From Bacteroidales bacterium (lineage in GTDB: Bacteria > Bacteroidota > Bacteroidia > Bacteroidales > UBA932), in contig JAFZRV010000019.1 in assembly GCA_017619655.1 (NCBI GenBank), positions 1 through 37,528 on the forward strand: a stretch of DNA of 37,528 nt. Direction: 5' to 3'. The translations under genes were made by a program, and so were the position numbers. This document shows, one piece after another, positions 1 to 7,884 of this stretch. Positions within the stretch are counted from its first letter, which is position 1; every line of letters starts with the position of its first letter. The notes under the pieces are model-generated. The model had not been told where the DNA came from. It saw nothing but the letters and a program-made list of their open reading frames with translations, and did no database searches.

Positions 1-317
1 AGAAGATTATTTAGCAAAAAACACCTTACAAAACGGGTTTTTCAGGGAAATTGTCGGAATAATCGTTTTTCTCTGGGATTCAACATATTACAAATACGAA
101 TTAGAAGCATTAAGAACGCCTTGTAAGACAATCTTTCTTACGAGGCTTTTTCCATATTGGCAATTCGTTGATTTTCAACAGATTGTGGAATTGCCAAAAA
201 TGCTGTTTGTAAGATGCTTTTACTTGTCTGACGCGCAACATCCCCCGGTTTATTTGCATCTTTGCAATAAAACGCGATGCATTTTTTCAATGATAAACCT
301 TTTTTCACTATCACATC
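1..317. other. AT-rich non-coding lead-in with terminator and inverted repeat
   Basis: No convincing gene is seen here. Frame 2 is open from base 2 to about 400 but has no family signature, overlaps a clear terminator and runs into the next gene in another frame, so I treat it as chance. The stretch holds a terminator hairpin (118-151) and a perfect 10-bp inverted repeat, TTGGCAATTC at 157-166 and GAATTGCCAA at 188-197, which could be a mobile-element end or a second weak hairpin. No TAnnTTTG promoter box is evident before the gene at 318. Confidence 0.5.
118..151 (+). terminator. Rho-independent terminator of an upstream gene
   Basis: GCCTTGTAAGA (118-128) pairs with TCTTACGAGGC (136-146) over 11 bp with one T-G wobble and a 7-nt loop. 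Five T residues follow (147-151). It probably ends a plus-strand gene lying before the window. Confidence 0.7.
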
Positions 318-884
318 ATGAAACACAATCAGATTCTCTTTGGCCTTCTGACCATCACGCTCCTGTTGGGAGCAACAACCTCCAGCTCTGCGCAGGATAA
401 AGGACATTTTCAAGGAAACCTCAAAGGCAGCGCCCTTCCAGGCATCTACTGGGATCCTCATTACATGGCAGACCTTTCCCTAGGCTGGCGCTTCAATGAA
501 AAACGCTTCCTCGGCGTGGGCACCGGTTGCCACTGGATCAAACAGTGGGACGATTCCGATCCCAATCGCTCGAATGGTTTTGTGCCGGCTATCCCTCTCT
601 TTGCAGACTATGTCCGGTATTTCCCGTTCGCCAAGCATCCCCGCAATGCGTTCTTTCTGGGATTGGAAACCGGCGGTGCCTACTATGTGGATGAATTGCC
701 GCTCAAGGGCCAAACCAAACGGCTGTTCCCTTACCTGAACGGCAAACTAGGCTTCGATTTCAGCATCTACAAGAACCTTGGCGTCAACATCGGCTGTAAC
801 CTCATCTGGGGTTGCTATCATGGAATGTCCATGACTGGCGGCGGAGGTCACGGTATTGCCTTGACAGCTGGCTTCAGATTTTAG
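318..884 (+). CDS. Small exported outer-membrane-type protein, unknown function
   Basis: A 188-aa protein not recognised as a named family. Residues 1-26 form a signal peptide: Lys/His start, a hydrophobic stretch LFGLLTITLLLG, then an SSSAQ cleavage region. The mature part is rich in Gly and aromatic residues in alternating patterns, for example LSLGWRF, FFLGLETGGAYYV, LNGKLGFDFSIY and LGVNIGCNLIWG. It ends in GFRF, and a terminal Phe is common in outer-membrane beta-barrels. An 8-strand barrel of the size of small Bacteroidetes porin-like proteins is inferred. The start follows a short AT-rich leader. The downstream TlpA-like gene begins 24 bp later on the same strand, so the two may be co-transcribed, although their base composition differs sharply. 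Confidence 0.6.
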   Translation: MKHNQILFGLLTITLLLGATTSSSAQDKGHFQGNLKGSALPGIYWDPHYMADLSLGWRFNEKRFLGVGTGCHWIKQWDDSDPNRSNGFVPAIPLFADYVRYFPFAKHPRNAFFLGLETGGAYYVDELPLKGQTKRLFPYLNGKLGFDFSIYKNLGVNIGCNLIWGCYHGMSMTGGGGHGIALTAGFRF

Positions 885-908
885 GGGACAAAAACTGCGC
901 AACAAATA

Positions 909-2384
909 ATGAAAAGACTAATAATATATTATTCCTTGATGCTTGCTATTGCTGTTTCTTGTAGCATTAATACCTCTTCAATTGGCACGAGCAAAGCAGA
1001 TGACGTAGTTCTTATTTTCAAAGATACTCCTGATCAGTCTTCAACGAACAAGATAACAGGTATTATTACAAATTTATCATACGAGACGATCTCATTTATT
1101 AATAGTGATGGATACTTTGAATCTTATACGCCCGAGCAAGCTGGTTACGATACTTTGATTATTCCTGCGTATCAAGGTTTCGTAGAAATCATGCATTTAT
1201 ACCAAGCCATCGAATATGATTATTACCTTTTCCCCGCTGGGGATACTATTCTCTTTACTTACTCTTCTAATTGTAGGCCATATGCACGCAGTTTGAAATC
1301 AGACAAACACACTTTCTTTTATAATTTACCCTATCACTTACCTCATTCTCTTCATTCAAATGGTTTTACGAATAAAACCATCATTAATGATCCATATTAT
1401 AATAAATTGTTCTCACTTCTCTCTTCAAATGTTAAAGCGGATGCAAATCAATCAATAGTCAATAAATATAAAAGAATTGCAATTGACCTTGATTCGCTGA
1501 AGATGGAAGATCTTGCATATGAAGAAGAAATGAGAAAGGTTGTAGATTCGTTACAGTCAACAGGAGAGTGGGGCTCTTTATATGCCAATTATTATCTTCA
1601 GAGGTTCCTTAATAAAGAACCAATTGAGAATGTTATCCAATCAGATAGCTTGATGCACTATATCTTCTACTATATCGTCGCACAGAACTATCCTAAAGGG
1701 GACAATTCCTTTGAACGCTTCGACAATATTGTTAGCGACTCCATGGTTTCTCCTCTAACAAGAAAGAGTATTCTTAAAAGGTTAATTAATGAAATACTTG
1801 GAGGAAATAACGGAAAAATGGCTGTTGTTTCAGATGAATTAAAAAATGAGTATCTAAATCGTTATATTGTTGCTACCGAAGATACTGGCATTGTCTTTCG
1901 TCAGACAAAACCAAAAAGAGAGAAGAATTATACTTTTGATTTGATGCTTGAGGATTTTAATGGAGAACAAGTACTGCTACAACAAGTAGTTGAACGCTAT
2001 AGTGGTAAAAATGTTTACGTTGATCTCTGGGCATCATGGTGCAGCCCATGTATAGCGGAGATGCCCTTCTCTAATCGAATTCAGTCTTTGTATAATGATA
2101 AAGATGTAGAGTTTATATTCATCTCAACTGATAAGAACAGAGCGAACTGGAAAAGAGCAATATCAGATAATTCGGTGATGGGAACAAGTAATCACTTTAG
2201 AGTTGTGGAGGCTTCTAAATCTCAATTTTTGCAACAAATCAATTTCCGTACGATCCCTCGTTACTTTTTATTAGGCAGGAATGGCGAAATGATAGATTCT
2301 GATGCCCCAAGACCTTCGGCAATTACTCAACTAACACAACTAATAAATGAGCAAATTCATGAAACGCCGATTGATAAAGAATAA
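909..2384 (+). CDS. TlpA/thioredoxin-family lipoprotein (thiol-disulfide oxidoreductase)
   Basis: A 491-aa predicted lipoprotein. The signal peptide ends in a lipobox with Cys18 (LAIAVSC). The long N-terminal region (about 20-340) is poorly recognisable and looks like the helical and beta-rich N-terminal domain of Bacteroidetes TlpA/DUF4369-type proteins. The C-terminal thioredoxin fold is clear: VYVDLWASWCSPC gives the CxxC active site at Cys378/Cys381, and TIP with Pro450 is the cis-proline loop. Proteins of this type reduce or isomerise disulfides in the periplasm; the partner is unknown. Base use is strikingly AT-rich (many AAT, TTA and ATA codons) compared with the GC-rich genes downstream, which suggests recent transfer. 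It lies beside the repeat-flanked toxin-antitoxin-like pair. Confidence 0.82.
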   Translation: MKRLIIYYSLMLAIAVSCSINTSSIGTSKADDVVLIFKDTPDQSSTNKITGIITNLSYETISFINSDGYFESYTPEQAGYDTLIIPAYQGFVEIMHLYQAIEYDYYLFPAGDTILFTYSSNCRPYARSLKSDKHTFFYNLPYHLPHSLHSNGFTNKTIINDPYYNKLFSLLSSNVKADANQSIVNKYKRIAIDLDSLKMEDLAYEEEMRKVVDSLQSTGEWGSLYANYYLQRFLNKEPIENVIQSDSLMHYIFYYIVAQNYPKGDNSFERFDNIVSDSMVSPLTRKSILKRLINEILGGNNGKMAVVSDELKNEYLNRYIVATEDTGIVFRQTKPKREKNYTFDLMLEDFNGEQVLLQQVVERYSGKNVYVDLWASWCSPCIAEMPFSNRIQSLYNDKDVEFIFISTDKNRANWKRAISDNSVMGTSNHFRVVEASKSQFLQQINFRTIPRYFLLGRNGEMIDSDAPRPSAITQLTQLINEQIHETPIDKE

Positions 2385-2429
2385 TGAAGATGAAATCGTC
2401 AAGATACTGTTAGGGTTTTCCAGAAGAGG

Positions 2430-2603
2430 ATGATTGCCCTCAGCTGGCACAATGCCGCGACAGCCCATGAAATCTGCGAAGGGATTATTTCTCCGATTCT
2501 TCTCTGGGACATTGTCAAATGCTGTCTGGTTACCTTCATCTACAGCCAGATTATCTACCTCGTCTCGCTTATTATCCGGATAGTCCGAATACCCCATCTG
2601 TAA
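2430..2603 (+). pseudogene. 57-codon hydrophobic ORF, possible membrane-protein remnant
   Basis: A short open frame runs from ATG at 2430 to TAA at 2601-2603. It encodes a peptide with two hydrophobic stretches, IISPILLWDIVKCCLVTFIY and IIYLVSLIIRIV. This pattern (a helix with a central charged D-x-x-K, then a second helix) resembles the C-terminal end of a transporter subunit such as an ECF S component, but I cannot assign it. GAAGAGG lies directly against the ATG, too close for a good ribosome-binding site. It is either a decayed gene end stranded between the TlpA gene and the repeat block, or chance. Confidence 0.3.
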
Positions 2604-2635
2604 GAGATTACCATCATCGTTACCTCGCTAGCTGT

Positions 2636-2850
2636 GGAAGCGCTTCGGGCTGGTCCAAGACCCACCCGAAGCCCTTCCACATCTGTTTTCACCCCAACCC
2701 CTCAAGGGTGACTCCGCACCGCACCAGGCGTTGCGGAGCCTTCGGCAGGGCCGCCTCCAGTCGGTTTCTGATTGTCGGGGACAGGCCCACTCCAAACAGA
2801 AACCGCCCTCCGGCAGCAAGGCATTGTGTTTGTCCGGCCTCCGGCCGGAA
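2636..2850. repeat. Composite GC-rich palindromic repeat, copy 1
   Basis: The block contains GCTTCGGG paired with CCCGAAGC near its start. A 33-bp segment (2690-2722) is repeated almost exactly at 4190-4222, and a 42-bp segment (2807-2848) is repeated at 4240-4280. The second segment ends in the palindrome CCGGCC-TCC-GGCCGG. Between the two segments, copy 1 has about 65 extra bases including a 9-bp inverted repeat, CGGTTTCTG and CAGAAACCG, so a second hairpin element seems nested inside. No coding potential fits. Confidence 0.75.
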
Positions 2851-2873
2851 ATCCGCGCATGGACCGCTTACCG

Positions 2874-3551
2874 TCAATGCTCGTTTTCCATCACAGCCTT
2901 GATGTAGTCCCGGATTTCCTCAGGTGATATGTCTTCGGCAGGTGACATCCGTTGGAAGTCTTCATCCTTGCGGAATAGTTGAGGCGAGAGGAGTTTCGTG
3001 TACATCGACTTGGAGCGGATGGTATGGCGGGAAAGGTAGCTGGCGTAGCTCACGGCTTCCGTCAGGTTGCAACCGGCTTTCAGGAGGCAATAGATGTCAT
3101 AATAGTCCCTGAACACAGTCCGCACACAGATGGCATAGACCTTCATCCCCAGCAGTTCCTGCAGCGTGGGAATCTTCAGATTGTTGTGTTGCCAGCCGAC
3201 TTTCATCGTTTTCACCGGGTTTTCCGGCCGGAAGAACGACAGCTTCACCCGACCCTCGTTGATGAACACAAGGAAATGGTCTTCTCCCAGGATCTCCTCC
3301 CGTGCGTCGGGAAACTTCGACTTGATTTCGCCGAGAATGGCACCGAAATCCAGCTCCGGCCTTTCTTTCCGCAGGCCGATGAGTTCAAAATCCAGATCTT
3401 CGCTCAGACGATGATTCATCTGGAGTGACTGGCCTGTGCCTCCGCAGAGAAACAGATCCTTGATACAATCCAGTTGGGAGACCTGCTCGAACACTTCCTG
3501 CGTAGCAGGCGTCAGTCCCGTAATTTCCGACACGTTGTTTTCAGTGGGCAT
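2874..3551 (-). CDS. AbiEii/AbiGii-type nucleotidyltransferase, toxin-like
   Basis: A 225-aa protein of the DUF1814/AbiEii nucleotidyltransferase family. The family hallmarks are visible: LFLCGGT followed by HRLSEDLDFEL gives the GGT...S-x-D-x-D catalytic motif (about residues 36-56), and FRDYYDIYCLL matches the R/K-D-x-x-D-x-x-x-L motif in the C-terminal half. Characterised relatives transfer nucleotides, for example to tRNA acceptor ends, and act as toxins in type IV-like abortive-infection or toxin-antitoxin modules. The start ATG overlaps the end of the upstream regulator gene by 11 nt, so the two are translationally coupled. The role as toxin is inferred from family and context. Confidence 0.82.
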   Translation of the reverse strand: MPTENNVSEITGLTPATQEVFEQVSQLDCIKDLFLCGGTGQSLQMNHRLSEDLDFELIGLRKERPELDFGAILGEIKSKFPDAREEILGEDHFLVFINEGRVKLSFFRPENPVKTMKVGWQHNNLKIPTLQELLGMKVYAICVRTVFRDYYDIYCLLKAGCNLTEAVSYASYLSRHTIRSKSMYTKLLSPQLFRKDEDFQRMSPAEDISPEEIRDYIKAVMENEH

Positions 3552-4110
3552 AGCGAATCAAGTAATGATCGGGATGTCTGACCCCGAACAGTTTAACGGC
3601 TAAGATATAATTCAGGATATTCATTCTCTTTCCCTGGCTGACGAGGCGTTCCTTCCAGACCCGCTTCAGATGCGACTTGCTCCAGATCTTGAGCAGCATC
3701 GGCAAGTCTTCCAGCTCCAGATGAACCAGCGCGGCCTCGATGATGTCGTCATCGTCCAGATGCTCCGGAATCCCCTGATACGACCAGAAACCGCCCGCCG
3801 CCTTGATTTTCTCCAAAACAGCCCTTTTCCGACTTTGCATATCCTGGACATTCTGGCGCTGCATCTCCTTCGACACCAAATACCTGGCCTGCGCAACCGC
3901 AACGGTTCCCTGATCCAGTTCCAGGGCATAGTCGAGCTTCACGGAGAGGGGGATGGGGATTTCCCGCTGTCCGTTCAAGATGGCAGAAATGACCTGGACG
4001 TGTTCGCCGCAGCGATTCGCCAGCTCCACCTGGCTCATCCCCATACTGGCCAACCGTCCCCGGATCATCTCCCCGGCCGCTTGCACATCATATTGTCTTT
4101 GCTCGATCAT
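3541..4110 (-). CDS. Xre-family HTH regulator, probable antitoxin partner
   Basis: A 189-aa protein with an HTH_3/Xre domain near the N terminus: MIRGRLASMGMSQVELANRC then HVQVISAILNGQREIP. The longer frame could open at 4350, but its first 80 codons run back through repeat DNA and read as low-quality protein. ATG at 4110 (MIEQRQ) gives the natural domain start. The C-terminal half is mostly helical and ends in a KRVWKERLVSQGKR segment followed by LFGVRHPDHYL, a pattern I associate with regulators that sit before AbiEii-type genes. It is first in the two-gene operon and probably represses it and neutralises the nucleotidyltransferase. Partner and mechanism are inferred. Confidence 0.78.
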   Translation of the reverse strand: MIEQRQYDVQAAGEMIRGRLASMGMSQVELANRCGEHVQVISAILNGQREIPIPLSVKLDYALELDQGTVAVAQARYLVSKEMQRQNVQDMQSRKRAVLEKIKAAGGFWSYQGIPEHLDDDDIIEAALVHLELEDLPMLLKIWSKSHLKRVWKERLVSQGKRMNILNYILAVKLFGVRHPDHYLIRYAH

Positions 4111-4188
4111 CACCCGCAAAAATAAACAATACAAAAATAATAAACAAATTTGTTGATAATAATCATTCTCTCCACATTTCTTTCCGTC

Positions 4189-4280
4189 CTCACCCCAAAC
4201 CCTCAAGGGTGACCCCGCACCGCTCCGGCGCTGCGGTGCCTCCGGCAGCAAGGCATTGTGTCTACCGGCCTCCGGCCGGG
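4189..4280. repeat. Composite GC-rich palindromic repeat, copy 2
   Basis: This is a second, shorter copy in the same orientation as the block at 2636-2850. Segment 4190-4222 matches 2690-2722 with two or three changes, and 4240-4280 matches 2807-2848. Here the two segments are almost adjacent. The copies bracket the regulator/nucleotidyltransferase operon. Confidence 0.78.
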
Positions 4281-4328
4281 GAAACCTGTGCGGCGTCGAT
4301 GTGCAGTAAGATGAAGAGAATAACGGAG

Positions 4329-4426
4329 ATGCCCGGTCGGGGCCGGGCATGACGAATGGAAAAGATGCCGGGTCAAGCCCGGCATGATGGAAAGGGTCAA
4401 GGCATGACGTGAGGTCATGCCTTGAC
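4329..4426 (-). repeat. Three tandem palindromes after the M20 dipeptidase gene; likely transcript end
   Basis: There are three hairpins: ATGCCCGG/CCGGGCAT (4329-4350), ATGCCGGG/CCCGGCAT (4365-4385) and GTCAAGGCATGAC/GTCATGCCTTGAC (4396-4426, perfect 13 bp, loop 4409-4413). The third begins within the dipeptidase stop codon on the minus strand. The second is followed on the minus strand by CTTTT, so the group may act as terminators. The ATGCCCGGCTTGAC unit recurs inside hydF at 19031-19077. Confidence 0.7.
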
Positions 4427-5772
4427 TAGAAATATTTGTAGAACAGCGCAATCGACTCCATTCCCTTGAAGAGCTGGTCCAGGAGATAGCTCTCGTTGGG
4501 AGAGTGGATGAAGTCGCGTTCGAGGCCGAAGCCCATCAGCAGCGGATCCGCCTTGAGCGCACGCTGCATCTCCGCCAGGATGGCGATGCTGCCGCCGCCG
4601 CGGCTCGGCACCGGCTCGATGCCGTAGACCTCGCCCATGGCCTTCGACGCCGCCTTGTAGGCCTTCGACGAAATCGGGATCAGGAAGCCGTCGCCGCCAT
4701 GGCGCTCTTCGACCTCGACCGTCACACCCTTCGGCGCAATGGCCTTGAAATGCTTCGTGAACAGCTTCGCGATGGTCTTCGAATCCTGGTTCGGCACCAG
4801 GCGCATCGAGATCTTGGCGTGCGCCTCGCTCGGGATCACCGTCTTCGAGCCTTCGCCCGTGTAGCCGCCCCAGATGCCGTTGACGTCGAGGCAGGGACGG
4901 ATGCCGATGCGCTCCAGCGTGGTGTAACCCTTCTCGCCTGTCAGCGCCTTGACGCCCAGGTTGTCCATGAATTCCTTCGCATCGTACGGCGCCCGGCCCA
5001 GCATGCGGCGGTCCTTGCGGCTGAGTTCGATGACGTCGTCATAGAAGCCCTTGACCGTGATGTGCCCGTTCTCGTCGATCAGCGAATCGATCATCTTGCA
5101 AAGCGTGTTGATCGGATTGTAGACCGCGCCGCCGTAGTGGCCGGAATGCAGGTCCTTGGCCGGACCCTTGACCGTGACTTCCATGTAGGTGATGCCGCGC
5201 ATGCCGCAGTTGATGGACGGGATCTTCTCGTTGAGCATCGTCGTGTCGGAGACCAGCATGATGTCGCAGGCCAGCAGCTTCTTGTGCGTCTTGATCCACT
5301 TCGAGAGCGCCGCGGAACCCATCTCTTCCTCGCCCTCGAAGATAAACTTGATGTTGTGGCGCAGCTTCTTCTCCCGCACCATGTATTCGAAGGCCTTGAT
5401 GTGCATGAAGGTCTGGCCCTTGTCGTCGTTTGCGCCGCGGGCGTAGATGGCGCCGTCGCGGATCTCCGGCTCGAAAGGCGGGGAGACCCAGAGATGGAGC
5501 GGATCGACCGGCATCACGTCGTAGTGGCCGTAGACCAGCACGGTCGGCAGCTTCGGGTCGAGGATTTTTTCGCCGTAGACCACCGGATGGCCGGTCGTCT
5601 CGTAGACGGCGGCCTTGTCGGCGCCGGCTTCCAGCAGCAGCTCGGTCAGGCGCTTCGCGCAACGGACCATGTCGGGCTTGTGCGCCTCTTCGGAACTGAT
5701 GGAAGGAATGCGGAGCAGCGAGAACAATTCGTCCAGAAAACGCTCGCGATTTTTTTCAATGTATTGTTTCAT
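4426..5772 (-). CDS. M20-family dipeptidase/metallopeptidase
   Basis: A 448-aa cytosolic zinc peptidase of the M20 (PepV/CPG2-like) family. Metal and catalytic signatures are visible: YGHYDVMPVDP (His83, catalytic-type Asp85), ARGANDDKGQ with the bridging Asp116, and FEGEEEMGS with the acidic cluster at 148-150. The bacterial dimerisation (lid) domain follows with an HSGHYGG segment, and a late FIHSPNE motif gives a further metal-binding His. These enzymes cleave dipeptides or acylated amino acids; the exact substrate cannot be read here. It is transcribed divergently from tig, with a TATATTTG box 25 bp before its ATG. Full length, no anomalies. Confidence 0.88.
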   Translation of the reverse strand: MKQYIEKNRERFLDELFSLLRIPSISSEEAHKPDMVRCAKRLTELLLEAGADKAAVYETTGHPVVYGEKILDPKLPTVLVYGHYDVMPVDPLHLWVSPPFEPEIRDGAIYARGANDDKGQTFMHIKAFEYMVREKKLRHNIKFIFEGEEEMGSAALSKWIKTHKKLLACDIMLVSDTTMLNEKIPSINCGMRGITYMEVTVKGPAKDLHSGHYGGAVYNPINTLCKMIDSLIDENGHITVKGFYDDVIELSRKDRRMLGRAPYDAKEFMDNLGVKALTGEKGYTTLERIGIRPCLDVNGIWGGYTGEGSKTVIPSEAHAKISMRLVPNQDSKTIAKLFTKHFKAIAPKGVTVEVEERHGGDGFLIPISSKAYKAASKAMGEVYGIEPVPSRGGGSIAILAEMQRALKADPLLMGFGLERDFIHSPNESYLLDQLFKGMESIALFYKYF

Positions 5773-5796
5773 AGAGATTTTGTTAGCGATTTCCTA

Positions 5797-5804
5797 CAAA
5801 TATA
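5797..5804 (-). promoter_or_regulatory. Bacteroidetes -7 box for the M20 dipeptidase gene
   Basis: On the minus strand this reads TATATTTG, an exact TAnnTTTG match, 25 bp before the start at 5772. No good -33 TTTG partner is visible. Confidence 0.5.
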
Positions 5805-5816
5805 GCTAAATTTTTA

Positions 5817-5824
5817 TAACTTTG
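5817..5824 (+). promoter_or_regulatory. Bacteroidetes -7 box for tig-clpP-clpX
   Basis: TAACTTTG is an exact TAnnTTTG match, 48 bp before the tig ATG. It lies back to back with the divergent dipeptidase box. A -33 element is weak (TTTC at about 5790). Confidence 0.5.
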
Positions 5825-5871
5825 CATCCCTTTACGGCAAACCCTCGTATAGAAAATATTAAAAAACCCAT

Positions 5872-7191
5872 ATGAAAGTTACGAAGAAAAAGATTGACGA
5901 GCTCAACATGACCGTCAACATCGCCCTCGAAAAAGAAGATTGGGCCGAAGCTAAAAAGAAGAAACTCAACGAGTACCGTCGCAATGCCGACATCCGCGGC
6001 TTCCGTCGCGGCATGGCCCCGATGTCGCTGATCGAGAAGATCCACGGCGGCCAGGCGCTGGCCGAGGTGATCAACAAGCTCGTCACCGACGAACTCAACA
6101 AGTTCATCGAGGACAACAAGCTCAACATCCTCGGCGAACCGCTGCCGAGCGAGAAGCCCGTCGAGAACGACTGGGACAACCCGGACCGCTTCAGCTTCGA
6201 CTTCGACCTGGCCGTGGCGCCCGAAGTCAGGCTCGACGTCACCGCCGAGGACAAGATCCCGTACTACAACGTGACCGTCACCAAGGAAGCCCTCGCCGAC
6301 TACAAGAAAGGCCTGCTGAAGCAGTTCGGCCAGCTGGAGAGCGGCGAAAGGGCCGGTGCCGACGACTTCGTGATCGCTGACTTCGTGAGCGGCGAGCAGA
6401 AGGTGGAAGGCGCCTACGTGGCCCTGCGCAGCATGTCCGACGACGTGAAGAAGAAATTCGTCGGCCTGAAGAAGGGCGACACCAAGCAGGTGGACATCGT
6501 GAAGAGCTTCCCCAACGAGGCCGACCGCGCCGCCATGTTCCACGTGAAGAAGGAAGAACTCGACACCCTTCCCGCGAAGTGGACGATGACCGTCAACGAC
6601 GTGAAGACCTTCGTGGACGCCCCGCTGACCCAGGCCACCTTCGACCAGGTGTTCGGCGAAGGCAGCTGCAAGGACGAAGCGGAATTCGACGCCAAGGTGA
6701 AGGAACGCCTCCAGGCCGAATACGCCCAGGAAAGCGACTACCGCTTCATGATCGACGCCAAGGAGTACCTCCTGGACAAGGCGGCCATCCAGCTGCCCGA
6801 CGCCTTCATGAAACGCTGGATCAAGTTCGCCAACGACGACAAGTTCACGATGGAGCAGATCGAGGCCGAGTACGATCTCTTCGCCAAGGACTTCCGCTGG
6901 AACATGATCCGCACCAAGATCATGAAGGACCAGGACCTGAAGGTCTCGAAAGAAGACGTGATGAACCAGGCCAAGAGCATGGCCGCCTACCAGTTCGCCA
7001 TGTACGGCATGCAGAACGTGCCGGAAGAGCACCTGACCAAGTATGCGGAGCAGCTGCTCGCCGACCGCCAGCAGGCCGACCGCATCATCGAGAAGGTGGA
7101 GGACGACATCGCCCTCAGCTGGGTGCGCAAGACCGCTACCATCGAAAAGAAGAAGATCTCGCTCGACAAGATGCGCGAGCTCACCAAATAA
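5872..7191 (+). CDS. tig: Trigger factor, ribosome-associated chaperone
   Basis: A 439-aa chaperone that binds at the ribosome exit tunnel and shields nascent chains. The N-terminal ribosome-binding domain is clear: GFRRGMAP (about residues 43-50) matches the trigger-factor signature GFRxGxxP. The middle region is a divergent FKBP-like domain (about 150-240) and the rest is the helical substrate-binding C-terminal domain. The length is usual for the family. It heads an apparent operon with clpP (9-nt gap) and clpX, a widely conserved order that links folding and proteolysis. The start at 5872 gives the expected N terminus (MKVTKKKIDELN). Confidence 0.93.
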   Translation: MKVTKKKIDELNMTVNIALEKEDWAEAKKKKLNEYRRNADIRGFRRGMAPMSLIEKIHGGQALAEVINKLVTDELNKFIEDNKLNILGEPLPSEKPVENDWDNPDRFSFDFDLAVAPEVRLDVTAEDKIPYYNVTVTKEALADYKKGLLKQFGQLESGERAGADDFVIADFVSGEQKVEGAYVALRSMSDDVKKKFVGLKKGDTKQVDIVKSFPNEADRAAMFHVKKEELDTLPAKWTMTVNDVKTFVDAPLTQATFDQVFGEGSCKDEAEFDAKVKERLQAEYAQESDYRFMIDAKEYLLDKAAIQLPDAFMKRWIKFANDDKFTMEQIEAEYDLFAKDFRWNMIRTKIMKDQDLKVSKEDVMNQAKSMAAYQFAMYGMQNVPEEHLTKYAEQLLADRQQADRIIEKVEDDIALSWVRKTATIEKKKISLDKMRELTK

Positions 7192-7200
7192 CACGGACCC

Positions 7201-7884
7201 ATGACCGAATTTGAAAAATACGCCATCCGCGGCCGCGGCATCAGCTCGCTCAGCCTGCATCGGTTCAACTCGCTGTACGCCAGCTATATGAATCCGATGA
7301 TCATCGAGGAGCGCCAGCTCAACGTCGCGCAGATGGATGTGTTCAGCCGCCTGATGATGGACCGCATCATCTTCCTGGGCTGTCCCATCAACGACGATGT
7401 GGCCAACATCATCCAGGCCCAGCTCCTCTTCCTGGAGAGCAACGACCCGAAGGCCGACATCATGCTCTACATCAACTCGCCGGGCGGCGTGGTCTATTCC
7501 GGCCTGGGCATCTACGACACGATGCAGACCATCCAGCCCGACGTGGCCACGATCTGCACCGGCATCGCCGCCTCCATGGCCTCGATCCTGCTGGCGGCCG
7601 GCGCTCCGGGCAAGCGTTCCGCGCTCCCGCACTCGCGCGTGATGATCCATCAGCCGATGGGCGGCGCCGAGGGCCAGGCTTCCGAAATGGAAATCACCGT
7701 CCGGGAGATCCTCAAACTCAAGCAGGAACTGTATCAGATCCTTTGCGACCACACCGGCAAGTCCATGGAAGAGGTCGTCAGGGATGCCGACCGCGACTTC
7801 TGGATGACCGCCGAAGAAGCGGTGAAGTACGGTATGGTGGACCGCATCGTGGAAAAGAACAAGCATGGCAAAGAAGAAAGATAA
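7201..7884 (+). CDS. clpP: ATP-dependent Clp protease proteolytic subunit
   Basis: A 227-aa serine protease that forms the tetradecameric degradation chamber used by ClpX. The catalytic triad is visible: Ser125 in GIAASMAS, His150 in [10 protein letters not shown], and Asp199 in [17 protein letters not shown] forms the oxyanion and handle region. A roughly 30-residue N-terminal extension precedes the conserved core. It sits 9 nt after tig and its last 20 nt overlap clpX, so the protease and its unfoldase are translationally coupled. Confidence 0.95.
   Translation: MTEFEKYAIRGRGISSLSLHRFNSLYASYMNPMIIEERQLNVAQMDVFSRLMMDRIIFLGCPINDDVANIIQAQLLFLESNDPKADIMLYINSPGGVVYSGLGIYDTMQTIQPDVATICTGIAASMASILLAAGAPGKRSALPHSRVMIHQPMGGAEGQASEMEITVREILKLKQELYQILCDHTGKSMEEVVRDADRDFWMTAEEAVKYGMVDRIVEKNKHGKEER

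Noticed and set aside
2-400. Open plus-strand frame at the left end
   Set aside because: It has no recognisable family, crosses a strong terminator and overlaps the start of a better gene.
4111-4350. 80-codon N-terminal extension of the Xre regulator
   Set aside because: It reads through repeat DNA and an AT-rich leader; the HTH domain begins naturally after ATG 4110.
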